Below, piece after piece: positions 20,759-33,359 of a stretch of 64,000 nt of DNA (positions are counted from its first letter, which is position 1; each line of letters starts with the position of its first letter). A program made the position numbers and the translations under genes. The stretch comes from Adenophora triphylla var. japonica (Eukaryota > Streptophyta > Magnoliopsida > Asterales > Campanulaceae): NCBI GenBank assembly GCA_022495995.1, contig JAFEMH010000752.1, positions 186,001-250,000 on the forward strand, written 5' to 3'. The notes below the pieces were generated by a model. That model made no database searches, had not been told where the DNA came from, and worked only from the letters and a program-made list of their open reading frames with translations.

Positions 20759-21890
20759 TTAAGACAGATCTTCAAATTTCTGGGTCCAAGGTTTCACTTC
20801 TTTGGCGTAGGGCCCCTTTTCGCCCGTGGCTCGTGTAATGGCCGGCCTTTTGTCCGCCCGTGGAGGATTCACCGGATTTGACCGAACGTGTCGAACGTTC
20901 ACTTCGGCCTTACTGTTTTGCTTGTCTCTCCTATTTCGTAGTGGGAGGACCCCGATTGGCGTAGGGCCGACCGCGCATTTCAATTCGTTCACCGTCATAG
21001 CTTTTGTGGAGACGTCCACAAAGGGCTTTGAGGTCTTCCCAAGACAGGGGCCGGTATCTCGGACCTTCGGGCCTTCGGTGGCGGTGCGGAGCTCGTCCCA
21101 CTGATCATGGAGCGTACGTTGCCATGGCCTTGTGCAGAGCTAGGGCCGGGAGACTTGCTGGAGTAGATGACGTAGTAGTCAAACTTTCCCGAGGGTTCTC
21201 CAAGGGTTCCGACTCATGGGATCACCGGATTCATACCTCTTCTTCGCCTTTTGTTGAGAAGATGGCTTCTTCTTTCTTCGAGGACGGCCCTCGTTCATTT
21301 CATCCCGGAATTCCATTTCCGCACAAGCACCGCAATCGCAGACGTCCCACCGATGTGTTCGTTGTTCGGCGGTGGTACCGGACCTCAGGAGGCCGAATGG
21401 GCGTGCTTTCCTCGAGGGTCCTCGCGGCCTTATGTCATAACCGCATGGTTCGTACGAGGGCAACGGGTTGACTTCTCGGGAGACGATGAGAGACGTTAGA
21501 AGCCGCAGGAGCGCCATGACTTTGGAAGCCCCTGTAGTTGGGTGGCTAATGTCCTGAAGTGGTGCATGACACCTTCGATCCAGGCTTGTTGCTCACCTTG
21601 GCGTTTCTCAATAGCCATGAGGACCTGCCAAACTTCTTCCAATGTTGGGAAATTTCTTGGGGGTAAGGTCCCGTTCTCATCGTTGTTATCCACTGACTTG
21701 GCCATGGGGAATTGACGGACTGTCCTGGTGACAGAGCTGGGAAGGAAGTTGGACCTTGCGGCTTTGACACTGGGAGACGGGTTCCCGGGTACTCTCGACC
21801 ACTCTCTCGTTTGGCCGGGAGGGGGTGACGGGCAAGGTTTAGACACAGGAATGGCCTCTCGGGATAAAAGGGGGAAAGCTCACGTGGCAT
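20759..21890 (-). pseudogene. Shortened gag of element B
   Basis: The N-terminal part (21846-21496) includes PTLEEVWQVLMAIEKRQGEQQAWIEG. The later part includes LGEPSGKFDYYVIYSS (about 21200-21150), which aligns with LGEPSGRFDYYVLYSG of element C, and ends in WTQKFEDLS. The central capsid region and the CAFHRYHGHT-type segment present in C are not found, and the distance is too short for them, so an internal deletion is likely. Confidence 0.55.
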
Positions 21891-22992
21891 GCGGTTTCCG
21901 CTTCTTTTATATTTTTTATTTTTTTTGTTGTTTTAATTTACTTAAAACATGTTTTCTCAGAGTCCTAGGTAGGTTGGAAAAGATTGCTCTTCTTTTTCGC
22001 AACTATGCTAGATCCTGGGTCATGGAGACAATCTGTGCGGCTATAAGCCCCTCGTTTTGCACCTGTATTTCGACATCCCAGGGTGGACAGCCCCGGGCGA
22101 GGGTCCTATAGGGCAAGCGGTTTCCACCGGCCTAAAAGAAAAACCGAACCTAAGGACCGAGCCTGTCATGTTCGTTTTGATGCGTTAGCCATGTGAATAG
22201 TGAACCGAGCCGGCCACTGAGTCAAGATCAGGTCAAGAGTTTGGCATGACCTCTCTTTACCTTGCTTGCTCAAGGGATCTGTGACGTTAGGCGTTGGCTG
22301 GGTCATATTGTCATGGCTGACGTATCAAAGGCGTGATGACATGGTGTCATGTGAGCATGGATGTATATCCGGGACGGAACATCGTCTGGGTGTAGCTTCC
22401 GAAATCAAGATCAGGTCAAGATTTTAGCATGACCTTTCATCGCTTTGCTTGCGCAAGGGATCTGGAGTTCCAAGCCTTGACTCGAAAATGGCCGCATGGT
22501 ATATGTATCCAGCCGTATGACACCTGGACCGGGTAAAATCAACAGAGTCTGGACAGAGTGACTCAAGACTCAAACGTGCAGGGTTGACGCTTGGCTAGGA
22601 TGGGATGTTTGGAATGATCCCGTGCGCATCCGAGAGGCCTAGGAAGACCAAACGGACCGCAACCGAGACCACCCCGGGTTGAGGGTTGTAGTGTGCGTGT
22701 AACCGAGGCAAGCAGGCGCGTAGCGTGCGGTGTAACCGAGGCAAAGAAGGCGAGTAGTGTGCGGTCTCTAAAATTCTTTTTCTGAGTAAAACAGAAGTTT
22801 TGAAGAATTTTAAATGTATGCACAGATGTATATTGATGCATTTTTTTGTATTTTTATTTTTTTTTGTAAAATAAAAAGTAAAGCACGTGCACACACACAC
22901 AACAGTTAAAGAAAGGGGTAAAATGAAAGTTTGACCCTCATCATTGTTTTAAAAATCTTTTGTTTTGTTTAAAAAGATTTTAAAACAAAAAG
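21891..22992 (-). other. Leader (5' untranslated region) of element B
   Basis: It lies between the primer binding site and gag. It shares blocks with the leader of C: the TTTTCTCAGAGTCCTA block (21950 and 29158), GGGCAAGCGG/GCAAGCGAGTTCCACCG, and paired TACACCGCACRCTACT-like segments near 22690-22760 and 29890-29960. No reading frame is supported. Confidence 0.6.
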
Positions 22993-23010
22993 TCCCCAGC
23001 GGAGTCGCCA
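22993..23010 (-). promoter_or_regulatory. Primer binding site of element B (tRNA-Arg type)
   Basis: On the minus strand TGGCGACTCCGCTGGGGA directly follows the 5' LTR with a two-base gap. It complements the 3' end of a plant tRNA-Arg of the kind used by Ogre-type elements (from family knowledge). Confidence 0.85.
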
Positions 23011-23012
23011 AC

Positions 23013-24507
23013 TGAAATTACCCGGATCCGGCTCGCGCGCGGGCCCCGGCATCTCGCATTCGTCGCTTCGGGAAGTCGCCCGGATCCGAGAGGCAGTGCG
23101 TTCGCGCCCCGGCATCTGGCTTTATTCCGTTTTAGCGTGTTGGAGGTGTCTCGCCGTTGTTTTCGTAATTGTAGAGTCGCCACGCCGTTTTTATTAAGCC
23201 CAAAACATTGAAAGAGGGCATCAGTTTAGAAATAAACTATTTTTGTGTGATGAGATTTTGAGTTCTGAGGTCGATGACTCCTCGGGAAGAGAATATTAGA
23301 ATCTTAGAGCTCACCCGAGTCGCCTCGTAAAAATGAGTCTTTCGAATACCCCTAATATTCTTTAACTGTTGTGTGTGTGTGTGTGTGTGCTTTTAAAAAT
23401 GCATGCTGTATCGGATGTCTACATTGTACACTACGTATTGATATGTATTGAAATAGTAATGGAAGGAAGCCTTACCAATGTTGGTTCGTGTCTGTCTTCC
23501 GCTGGGGAATAGTGTTTGAGGATGGAATAGTGTTCCGGCACGGACCGGGATTGCTTCGGGAGGGGCCGGTTGTCTCGCGACGTAGTTTCGGCGTGAGTTG
23601 AGATTGTAGGCTGCGTTCGGCGCAGGTTCGGCGTGCGTTGGGATTGCAGGGATTACTCTGGGCGTAGTTTCGGCGTGCGTTGGGATGGCAGGAGTCACTC
23701 GGGCAGAGTTTCGGCGTGCGTTCAAGCTACCGGTTTGACTCGGAAAGAGCCGGGACACCTTGGGAAAGACCAGGCAAGGCCTCGGAGTACCACGAGGGGC
23801 CTCAGAGTACCTTGAGAGTGCCTCGGGGCAGCACGGGGGCAGCGCGGGAGCATCGCGGGAGCGTCGCGGGAGCGCTCGGAGAGGCTTCGGAGCACCACGA
23901 GGGAGCTCGGAAGGCCTCGGAAGGATCCAAAAGGGGCCGGGATTGCCCCGAAGGGTCTTAGAGGGGAGCCTGAAGGCTGGGGGGAGAGGAGAGAAGAGGG
24001 AGGTGTGTGAAATGAGGGAGGGGGAGCCCTCTATTTATAGTGCCAGAAAATTGCAAAGAGGTCCGTACGGACCTCCTAGGTAAACCAATATTTTGGTTTT
24101 CCTCGATTTGAGGGAATATGTGATGATGAAGAAGATTCAGCCATGATGGCTTTTAGATGCAATAAGGTCCGTACAGACCATCTCAGCATGCAAAGAGGTC
24201 CGTACGGACCAACCATGCAAGGGGGGTAATGATGTTCTCCGGGATTTGAGGGAATATTATGGACTTTAAGGGGAAATAATAATCATTGAAACAAAGAGGT
24301 CCGTACGGACCTTAATTGCTTTTCTGATTTCCTGAGAATTCCCTAGAGGTCCTTTTGTCCCTTTTTATCCCAGAAAAGTTCCTCCCTTGGTTTGGCTGAG
24401 GGTTTTTTTGAGGGTTTTGAGTGCCTGAGGTCTTCGAGACTGCGTTTGTGAGTCTGCGATTTTTCCTGTGTACTCGGAAGAGGGTGATCGAGATTGGGGT
24501 ACTTACA
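23013..24507 (-). repeat. 5' LTR of element B
   Basis: The LTR is about 1495 bp. On the minus strand it starts TGTAAGTACCCC and ends GGGTAATTTCA. The TATA box CTATAAATAG lies at 24040-24031. Upstream on the minus strand are palindromes at 24060-24073, 24166-24179 (one mismatch), 24197-24210 and 24298-24311. A (TG)n run lies near 23370. The primer binding site follows, so it is a 5' LTR. Confidence 0.9.
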
Positions 24508-24921
24508 GTTACGTTGCAATTTCTGCAGAGTAACAGTATGTCAAATTCTGGATCATTTCTAAGAGGAGGAGGGTCTTATTTATAGGCTGCAGTTAGTGGT
24601 CACCTTGTGTCGCACGACCTTACGTAACCACTTTCCATGCCTCGACTTGTCGCGTGACACAAGGTGTCATAACTGCTTTTGGCGCCAAAACCAGTTTCTC
24701 GAACATTCAGGCATAAATACCTAAAAAGTCCAAAAGGGTTTATTCCCAGCAGGTCCTTTGGCATGAGCAAGGTGCCAAAAGGTACTTCCTTCGCGGGAAA
24801 CTTATGAAATGTCTCCGGAAGTCTCAGGATAGGCTGGGAATTTACCAAAACGCCCCTTAATGCAATTTTATCACATTAAAATGCACCTAAAAGGGTCGCG
24901 AATTGGATTGGCGTACTTACA
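24508..24921 (-). mobile_element. Element D: 5' part of a Tat LTR, interrupted by element B
   Basis: On the minus strand it starts TGTAAGTACGCCAATCC at 24921, keeps a TATA box CTATAAATAA (24586-24577), and stops where LTR B begins. After the terminal motif it differs from the LTRs of B, C and E, so it is another subfamily. It interrupts an open frame of C (ending ...TPVGSIKQIL at the join). Candidate target duplication: atatc (24922-24926). Solo LTR or whole element cannot be told from this window. Confidence 0.7.
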
Positions 24922-27900
24922 ATATCTGCTTGATTGAACCCACGGGGGTGTTGAATTCTGCGATGTTGACAGTCTCGTGATCTCGTTGGATCGCCAAGTC
25001 TATCGAGCTAAGCGGTTCTTTGACGGGATGTCTGAATCCGTGGCCGTGACGACTGGGAGCAGAATCGAACTTGAGCATGTTGATGCTGAGGTGGTCATTT
25101 CCCTCATCGAAAGCTGACTCTGTCTTTTGGGGAAGATCTTTAGAGATGTTTTCGGGGTGGCTGCCGGAAGCGTTCCCGAGGTTGATCTGATTTGTGGCAG
25201 GGTGAGGAGCTTTATCTCCTTTGCTGTTGCCCTTGGCCTTGGCGGCGCTTGTGGCTTTAAGCTTAACTGACGGCACGGGCCGGTTGCCACTGGGGCTGGT
25301 AGTCGGAAGTGATGATGAGCTCTGAGCTCAATTATCCATGGCCTCGTTTACCATGAGCAGGCAGTCGTCGAGGGTAACTTTGGCGTTGCAAAATCTGATA
25401 ATAAGGACCGAATCCTTGGTATCATCAGGATATCTGGAATAGATGATGTTGACGAAGTCGTCGTCAGTCACTTGATCAGAGGGGTTCTTCGTCGTGTCAA
25501 CCAGTTGCTTCCAATTGTCGGATAGCTGCCTGTACTGGATGTTGAGCTTGACAATTTCCATGGTGTTGGAGCCCTTGTCGTAGGTGACCTGATCGGAACG
25601 GGTGCCGTCCTCGAAACTGAGCATGTGAATGCAGAGATCTGCCCGCGGATCTGCCGCATCCTCGACTCCGGAGAGTCCTGATTCGTCTTCGTCTGACGGC
25701 TCAACCCAAACATAAGGACGCCTCGTGTCCGGCTGCGCTGCAGAAGCTGCTAGGAAAACATCATGCCCTTCGCTGGAGAAGAGGGGTTCAGCGGGTAATT
25801 CCTCGTGGAGGACATCCCATACGACGTCCATACATTCAAGACGAGTATGACGGTGCTTGTTGACCTTTATCACGAAAATCTCTTCGCCTGGTGGGGCCAG
25901 ATAGTTGGCTTGAAGAATTCTGACAAATCTCCGATTGGAGATAGGGGGTTTATGTGCCCGCATCATGGCGATGCTCAGTGTTTCTTTCCAATCTGCCTCC
26001 AAATGTTGGAAACGACAGTTGAACTTGATGTATCGGACCGTCTGTGGTCCGCCCGCTCGAGTACGTTGACGTAGTTAGCATCTCCGGACTCGAGGGATTC
26101 GATGAGATTTGCCCCGATAGTCCCTTGGTTGATTTGAAGGAGGTAGCCCCGTGCCCGGCTACGGGCATGCTGGCCGCCGTCTCGGCTTCGTTTCCTATGA
26201 GGAAACCGTCCTCTCGATGACTTCAAGATCTCCCCGCCGGTTAATGAACTTAACGCACCGATGGAGAGTGTAGGCTATGGCTTTCATGTGATGTAGCCAA
26301 GGGCGTCCCAACAGAGCCGCGAATTCGGATGGAATGTCCATCACGTGGAATTTTGCCGGCACCATTTGGGTTTCGAACCGTAGCTCCAGAGTCACCGTCC
26401 CCGTGATGGGACGAGACGTGCCGTCGTAGGCCTTGATAGTCCGGGTTGATGGAATCAAGTGGCTTTCATTGATGCGTAGGGCTCGCCAGATCACGAGAGA
26501 GGAGGGTGTTAACGGCCGACCCATTTTCCACCAATACTCGGGAGTGATATGGTGTTGAGCTTGAGAGTGATGTACAGAGCTTCGTTGTGCCCCGAGGCAT
26601 CTCTCGGTAGGTCTTCGTCACGTAAAGTGATCATATTGCCATACGCCGGGAATCGTAGATCCGGTCTCTATCCGAGAAGGAGAGTCATCAAGCCATCCGT
26701 TTCCTATTTTCCTCTTGCGAGGTAAAGCCTTTGGCCGGAGCCTCGGGATTGTGTTGAGGCATGCGCAGGGCGTTGCCGCCCCTTAGTTGCACGTTGATCG
26801 AGCGCGAGTGCCAAGCTGGGTGATCTTGCTTTGCCGGTCCGTGCTCGAAGGCCGGACAAATTGAACCTCTTGGGCGATCCGCGGGGTTGGGCTTCGATCG
26901 CGTAAGATTACCTCAAGATCTAAGGTATTCTTGTGTCCCTGTCTCGAACTCGTGTCGCAGGACTTTTTCAGCTTTTCCCACCCCTCTGCTCGCTCTAAAT
27001 TTGCATGGCCTGGAGGAAGGGAGGACTGGCCAGAGTAGAGTACGTAGTAGTCGAACCTCCCGGATGGCTCTCCGAGTGTACTCCACACCGGTGTCTCCAG
27101 CCTTCGTATCTTTCTCTCGGTTCTACGCTGAGAAGACTTCTTCTTCTCGTTTTCTGAGGATTGCTCCGACCATGTCTGGGACTCGTACTCCAGCGGGCGG
27201 GCGGGCGATCGCAGACATCGTAGCTGATGTGGACATTTGATGAGGACCCGGCTGGAAGAGGCGGAGAAACTGGCTCTGCGGCAATTTACTTGGGCACCCC
27301 TTCAATGGCATTCACATCGTTGTTGTTCGGAAAAGGGTTTCCGATCGTATTGGGCCCACTGGGCGCTCCAATTTTCCTTCCTCTATCAAGTTCCGGAATT
27401 TCGTATCGTAATTCTACGCGGTTGTCGGTGGTATGGCCGTGATATCGATGGAAGGCGCAAGATTTTCTCTTGTCATCATTGACTACGGGATTCTTGGGTT
27501 TGTAATTTGCAACGGGTTTAAGGAGACCTTCCTTGATTAACCCTTCCAAAGATTCTTGCTCAGCCGGCATGTCCAACTTGTCAAAGTGTACGGCAGCCGC
27601 TTCGAGTGGAATTGTTGCTTTGTGGGACCGGGGTTTCTGTTGCCCGACCGCTGTCCCCGATGGATGTAGTTGACAGACGTATCTTTCCCTCACGGGGCCG
27701 GTGCGGGATTGAATGCAACCGCCGACGGTATTCGTATGGCCGTGCAAGAGCTAACTTCTCCTTGAGATCCTTCTCAAACCGTGAGCCGCGCATTGACTAC
27801 GGCCCTGAGATCCGGGAAGAAATGATGACCGATGAGAGTTCTCGATGGACGGTCTTAAGGTGACTTGAAGATCCGCATCTGTTCATCCTTCGAGAGTGGC

Positions 27901-28953
27901 TCCATGATCTCGGAGAGTTTCCAACTCCACCTCTTGTAGAATTCTCCGACGCTTTCATCCGCTTTTCGCTCAAAGTGGTGATTAAGTCCTCACGACTCGT
28001 TTCCCACTCTAGGTTGGATCGATACCAGCCTAGGAAGATGTTACAGATCTAATCCCAGGTGTGGCGATCCGCAGGCTTGACCCTTAGAAACCATCGTAAC
28101 GCCGAACTCTCGGGAGTATGCTGGAAGTGATCGGCCATTTGTTGGAGGGTTGCTCCTTTCGCTCTCATGCCGAGAACGTAGGTGTCGACATGCATTTGAG
28201 GACATTCAGTTTCGTCGAATCGGTCCATCTCGGCATTCTCGAACTTGGCGAGGAGAGGCGTGACCATTCCCGGATCTCGTGGATTCGAGCGTTTCCTGCT
28301 TTGAGCCGCTCATGGTGGCTTTCTGTGTCTTTCATCCGTTCGACCATCCAGGCTAAGGTGGGGTCCAGTGGTGGACTGTGAGGCTCGGCGCCAGGTGCTA
28401 CCATGTGAGCGGTAGTGATTGGAGGTGGAAGGCTTGATATATGTGGATATATGGGGGCCTTTTCTGAACTGTATCGGGGTTTGTCCCCGGTGTTTTGGGA
28501 TTCGTGTATAGGCAATGGGATGAACCCAGGAGGGTATTCAAGGATATTGGCATCTGTCGAGATGGTCCAGCGGTGCGCCGGTGGTATTGAGTGATGGGAG
28601 TAGCACCGGCCCGGCCATATATGACAGGGTTGCCCTGAGAGGTGGCAACGTGAAGCCTAGGTCGATTGTTTCCTTGGTTCGAAGGCATCCCGTAAGTTTG
28701 CGGGGGAGGAACCTGGTTGAAGGTTTGAGGAACTGGTTTCGGGGAATCGTCATCTTCGACTAGGACGAAAGTACCGTCTCGGACCAGGGGATAGCCGCTA
28801 TACCTCGCTCATTCGTAAGCTATACCACGAAAATTTCACCGATCTTCTTCGCCTCTTGTGAACCTCACAAGCCCGAATGGCTTCTTCCAAAGTCATATCC
28901 GTTATCAGTGGTGAGGGTCCGTCCCCGTCACGATTTCTCGGTGAGCTAGACAT
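24922..28953 (-). pseudogene. gag-protease region of element C (multiply frameshifted)
   Basis: A plausible start at 28953 reads MSSSPRNRDGDGPSPLITD. Capsid-like sequence follows (MVTPLLAKFENAEMDRFDE, LQQMADHFQHTPESSALRWF, 28267-28049). The Tat-type Cys/His segment CAFHRYHGHTTDNRVEL lies about 27440, where the last Cys of the knuckle is replaced by Val-Glu-Leu. Then LGEPSGRFDYYVLYSG (about 27080-27030), protease-like VMDIPSEFAALLGRPWLH (about 26340-26290), and a linker frame of 224 residues (26002-25328) rich in acidic residues. At least four frame changes are needed. Confidence 0.65.
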
Positions 28954-30231
28954 GTCGGATATTCTGAGGGAATGAGGGAACCGAAGAACTGTCGACGCCG
29001 TGAATCGTGATTACAGCGAGCGGCGGCCGGAAATCGAACCACTTTCTGCTCGCTGCGAGGAACGAAAGGCGGGGTTTAGGCTTCGGAAAAGGGTATTTAG
29101 CTCAAGGTTTCGGGCTTGTGCAATGTGCAGTTACCGATTAATGTTTACTTAAAACGTATTTTCTCAGAGTCCTAATCGGTTGGAAAAGAACGCGTCTTCT
29201 TTTTCGCAACTAAACTAAGGCTCTAATCAGTGGATCTCGTCACTATGTTTATAATCCCCTCGTTTCCATTTGTAGATCGTCTTTCTCGGGATGGACTATC
29301 CCGAGCGAGGGTCCTATAAGGCAAGCGAGTTCCACCGACAAAAGGAAAAGTGAACTTAAGGCTAGCTGATCACGTGAACTTCCAACGTATGTGACGCACG
29401 GGCCACAGTCGAAGTCAACGTCCTTAAGTTAAGGCGGGGATCGTGCCAAAATTTTGGCATGACCTCTCCTGACTCGCTTGCGCGAGGGGCCTTAGCTTCT
29501 AGCGTTGGCTAAGTTGTGACTGGCACGGTGCATACGGTGAGGGTTTGGTGACACGGTGTCACATTGAACCTTCGGGTATATTTTTCGGCAGAGCTCCGCG
29601 TCAAAGTCAAGGCTGAAAAGCTCAAGACTTCGGGTCGGGAACGACCTTCGGTCTCAATCTCTCGAGCTTGACTCGTGGCGGAATCCGGCGTAAAAAACAT
29701 ACACTTAGGCTTTATGACACGAATTAAGCCAAAAACCAACCGGGGTCTTGGACAAAGTGTGACACAAAGAGTGCATGGCTTACACGGGCTAGGATGGGCT
29801 GTTTGGGACGACCCCGTGCGCCCTCGAAAGGTGTCTGGCAGACCAATCGAGGTGCAACTGAACGGTCATCCCGGGTTACGGGTCGTAGTGTGCAGTGTAC
29901 CGAGGCAGCAAGTGCACGTGAAGTGCGGTGTACCGAGGCAGCAAGTGCGAGTAGTATGCGGTCACTAATTTTTTTTTTTTCTGAGTAAAACAGAGATTTT
30001 TCAGAATATGTCTTAAAGAATTTTGATGCGCAGTTCAAAAGATAGCATGAAAATCAAACATGAATGGGAATGCACAAACATGGTATGATTTTGAAAAAAA
30101 GACAATGTAATGCCTTTGAAAAAACCGTTCGAGAGTAACACACGCACACAAAATCGAGTAAGGGTAAACGAAAGTTCGACCCACGGAAGGATTTTTCGAA
30201 AACAACGGCAGTTTTGAAAAAAGTATCCATA
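28954..30231 (-). other. Leader of element C
   Basis: It lies between the primer binding site and the gag start and shares blocks with the B leader (29145-29220, 29290-29330, 29880-29960). No gene is supported. Confidence 0.55.
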
Positions 30232-30249
30232 TCCCCAGCGGAGTCGCCA
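30232..30249 (-). promoter_or_regulatory. Primer binding site of element C (tRNA-Arg type)
   Basis: TGGCGACTCCGCTGGGGA on the minus strand, identical to that of B, two bases from the LTR end. Confidence 0.85.
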
Positions 30250-30251
30250 AC

Positions 30252-32368
30252 TGAAATTACCCGGGATTTCACGCGACGCGAAACGCGGTTGTCTTTCGCG
30301 GAGGGTTGGTGTCTGAGACCTCGCTTTCGGGAAGGAGAGGAGTCGCCACGCGGTTTTTTGTATTTTGAGCCCAAACGTTGAGAAACGGCTATTGTTTGAA
30401 AATGGTGTCGTTTTTATTGGTAGCAAAAACTTAGGAAAATGCTTTGAAAATAGGGGGTCATTTTTATTGGTAGCAAAAACGAGTAAAAAGCTTTTTAGTA
30501 CCAGAGATTGTTAGGTTCGGAGGTCACGTTACGTTTCGGGAAGAGTATATTGAGATCACCCGAAATGCCTCGTATGACGAGTCTTTCTACCTTTCTCGAA
30601 AATGTGTGCGTGTGTGTGTGTGTTTGCATTTTTGAAATGGGGGCTTGAATGACAAGCTTAATCTTGGTTTGAATGTCAAACGTTGATTATGGTTCTGTTT
30701 GAAAAGGGGAGCGTTTGAATGACAAACGTCGGTTTTGGAGGTTTTAGGAAAAGTGGCGCGAATGCTAATTTTAACTGTTTATCTTAAGTGTCAAATGTTG
30801 ACTTTTAAGAAAAGAGCGTTTGAATGTCAAACGTCGGATTTTGAGTTTGAAGATGAGCGTTTGGATGGCAAACATCATTTCGCGCATTTTGAAAGAGAGT
30901 TCGAAGGTCGAACTCCGGTTTTGAACCGGGCATGTCATTGTTAACGATTTTACGGGAAAAACGTGTTAAATGATTTTGAGTGTCAAATGGCGGCTTTTAA
31001 GTTTGAAGATGAGCGTTTGGATGCCAAACGTCATTTCACGCGTTTTGAAAGAGAGTTCGAAGGTCGAACTCCGATTTTGAACCGGGCATTACATTGTTAG
31101 CATTTTTACGGGAAAAAGGCATTAAATGACATGCAATCAAAGAAACGGGTTGCGACTCAGACTTTGAAAAGTAAATACTATCACGATCCAAACGGGTCGG
31201 ACTTTGTAAATGACAGTATTTAAAGTGCGGTATCAACGGAGTCAAACGATCCGAAATTGTAAAGTACGATCGACGAGCCAAACGGCTCGGAATTGTAAAG
31301 TTGCGTGAAAGTAAAGGACGTTCGACAGATCAAACAATCCGGAATTTGTAAATGACAGGAATTTAAATGACGATCGACGGATCAAACGATCCGGAATTGG
31401 TAAGTGACATAAAAGTAAACGGAACGGGGTCAGAACGCCGTTTTAACCCGAGATTACTTCTCTTACGGGAAGAGAAGAGGATCTAGGGGCAAAAACGTAT
31501 CGGACCCCGTTAGACGGAGGCGTCTACATTTCAACAATGTCGTCCGAAACGGTTATAGCTACTGGCGCATAAATCGAGACGGAACGAGAGTTTTAAAGAG
31601 AGAGGGAGCTACATATGGCTAGGGTCGGCTCCTTTGGCTCGGGGGACGTATACGGGATACAAAAGTGTGTTTGGAACGGTGTTATGAGGTGGCGGGGGTC
31701 GTATTTGATTGAAATACGGAGTTTTCACGCAAAACGAGGTAAAACCGAGGCTCGAGAGAAGTGGAACCAGTTTAGGCCGTGGCTTAGGGTGAAAATGGAG
31801 TGAGTTTTTGTTCTTATCAATGGCTTTGACAGCCTCTGTATTTATAGGTAAAATTTCAGCATGAGTCCGGACGGACTTAGGGTGAAATCAGGGGGGTTTT
31901 GTGAAATTTGAAAATTGGAGGGACTTGCTGGCAATTTCTGAAAGTTTGCAAAGGAGTCGTCGGGACCGAGGCGTATACCGGGGTATTTTTGTCTTTTCAC
32001 TCTGATTTTGATTGAGAGGTGATGGGGGAGCTGTGGCATGTGAGCCACGTGTCCCTGTGACTCACAGGCCATGGGAGTTTGTGCCATTATTTCTCGGTTT
32101 TGTCCGTTTTTAAAATAACAGTCCAGAAAATGTCCGAAACGCCTCCGAAAAGTGCCGAAAAGTGCGTTTTTCAGGGAAAGCCGTACTTTTACGTGCGACG
32201 ACGTGTGTTGAGTACGCTTTGACGTTGGGATGCAAGGGGCAGTCCCAAGACGTCTCGTTGGCTTGGCAACGGGGAGCTTAACGGGTTCCGGTTAACCTGG
32301 AGCGAGTCAGTTAACGGATTCCGGTTAACTTCTAACGGATTTTGGCGATCCGGATTTGGGTACTTACA
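30252..32368 (-). repeat. 5' LTR of element C
   Basis: The LTR is about 2117 bp. On the minus strand it starts TGTAAGTACCCAAATCCGG and ends GGGTAATTTCA. TATA box CCTATAAATA lies at 31848-31839, with a single TCCGGACGGA motif just upstream (about 31868). The R/U5 side has repeated motifs: AAACGATCCG/CAAACGGCTCGG (31190-31400) and TTGAATGYCAAACG (30640-31040), plus a (TG)n run near 30608. The start motif matches LTR E. Confidence 0.85.
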
Positions 32369-32373
32369 ACTAT

Positions 32374-33346
32374 TTCTACAATAAAATATGCAAACCATAT
32401 GAACAAATATCAATAACAACACATTTATCATCTAAGAGCAAATAATGTATTTCACAAATACTCCCACTAAATTATACACCTTCTAATACAAGCATGTATC
32501 ATATAATTATAGTGGGCTAAGATCCATATTTCACATGATTTTGGTTTAACTGAGTCAATGCCCGAAATCAAGCTATTTAGGAAGATAACATCAATCATAT
32601 CACTATATGACTCTTAGATCTTTTATGAGATTTCCTTAGACATCATATGTCAAAAACATGTTTAAATCTCATCTATGCCTTGGGTCAAACCAATTAAGTC
32701 AAAACCTTTTTCAAACGTATGAGACATGGAACGATGCACCTAACTGAGTCAAAACTGCATCAACCATTATCTCATCTTGCTTACAAATTAAGATATAAGA
32801 TGCACCCAACTGAGTCAAAACTACATCAAATATCCTAAAATTTCACAAGTGTTCTAATCAAGGAATGGCATAAGACTTTAATATTTAGAAGGTTTTACAC
32901 ATAACAAACATCGCATGGTTGTATATGAAACTTATGTGTACATCATCATGAACATGGGATTTTCACATAAAATCCTACTCTAGGATCATATCAATAATCA
33001 TGTAATAAATAACAATTATTAACTACATAATTATTCCATTCTCAAAACATACGGACTCAAATAATCATGTTAATCATATTAAAACGAACATCAGATCCTA
33101 AACAAACAATTTGTTTCAATTTTGAGAATTTACCAATCTACTTTAATCACATTAAATAGACCAATATCCCATGGAAAAGATTAATCACATTAATCAATTA
33201 TTAATCATAATAATGGTATATCACATATACTTGTTTTCTCTAAACAACACATATAAAATCATAGATCTATTTCACATATAGCATGTAAAGCATTTAATCA
33301 CATTAAATCTAGCATGCCAATTTTAATCTAATCATGATAAGATGAG
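32374..33346 (-). mobile_element. Remnant of the internal leader of copia element F
   Basis: This AT-rich stretch lies between the primer binding site of F and the LTR of C, with no long reading frame. It contains two copies of a motif around CACCYAACTGAGTCAAAACT (32740 and 32805). The rest of F would be left of the window beyond the nested stack. Confidence 0.55.
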
Positions 33347-33358
33347 GCTCTGATACCA
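33347..33358 (-). promoter_or_regulatory. Primer binding site of copia element F
   Basis: TGGTATCAGAGC on the minus strand, complementary to initiator tRNA-Met as in most plant Ty1/copia elements, next to an LTR end. Confidence 0.85.
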
Positions 33359-33359
33359 C

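Larger units (their letters stand above)
10430..24507 (-). mobile_element. Element B: Tat-type retrotransposon, 5' LTR through 3' tandem array
   Basis: On the minus strand: 5' LTR (24507-23013), Arg-type primer binding site (23010-22993), leader, shortened gag (about 21890-20759), protease (about 20616-19832), RT/RNase H/second RNase H (19908-16994), integrase (16802-15628), antisense genes 2 and 1, and TR1 up to 10430, where element A is inserted. The 3' LTR should lie left of the window past A. The five bases after the 5' LTR, gttac (24508-24512), are a candidate target duplication; B sits inside the LTR of D. Confidence 0.85.
24922..32368 (-). mobile_element. Element C: 5' half of a Tat-type retrotransposon
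   Basis: On the minus strand: 5' LTR (32368-30252), Arg-type primer binding site (30249-30232), leader, gag-protease (28953 to about 24922), then cut by D. The RT and integrase of C should lie left of the window. The leader shares blocks with B but the LTR is longer and different. Candidate target duplication: actat (32369-32373). Confidence 0.8.

Noticed and set aside
212..24507. A and B as one element with two LTRs at 9026 and 24507
   Set aside because: The two LTRs and the two integrase/antisense modules are in opposite orientation; two inserted relatives explain this better.
24508..24921. Treating this as the start of LTR B
   Set aside because: A second full TGTAAGTACC start lies at 24507, and LTR A has no counterpart of 24508-24921.
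24922..32368. C gag joined to B pol as one element
   Set aside because: B has its own LTR, primer site, leader and gag remnant between them, and the C frame ends at an LTR start.
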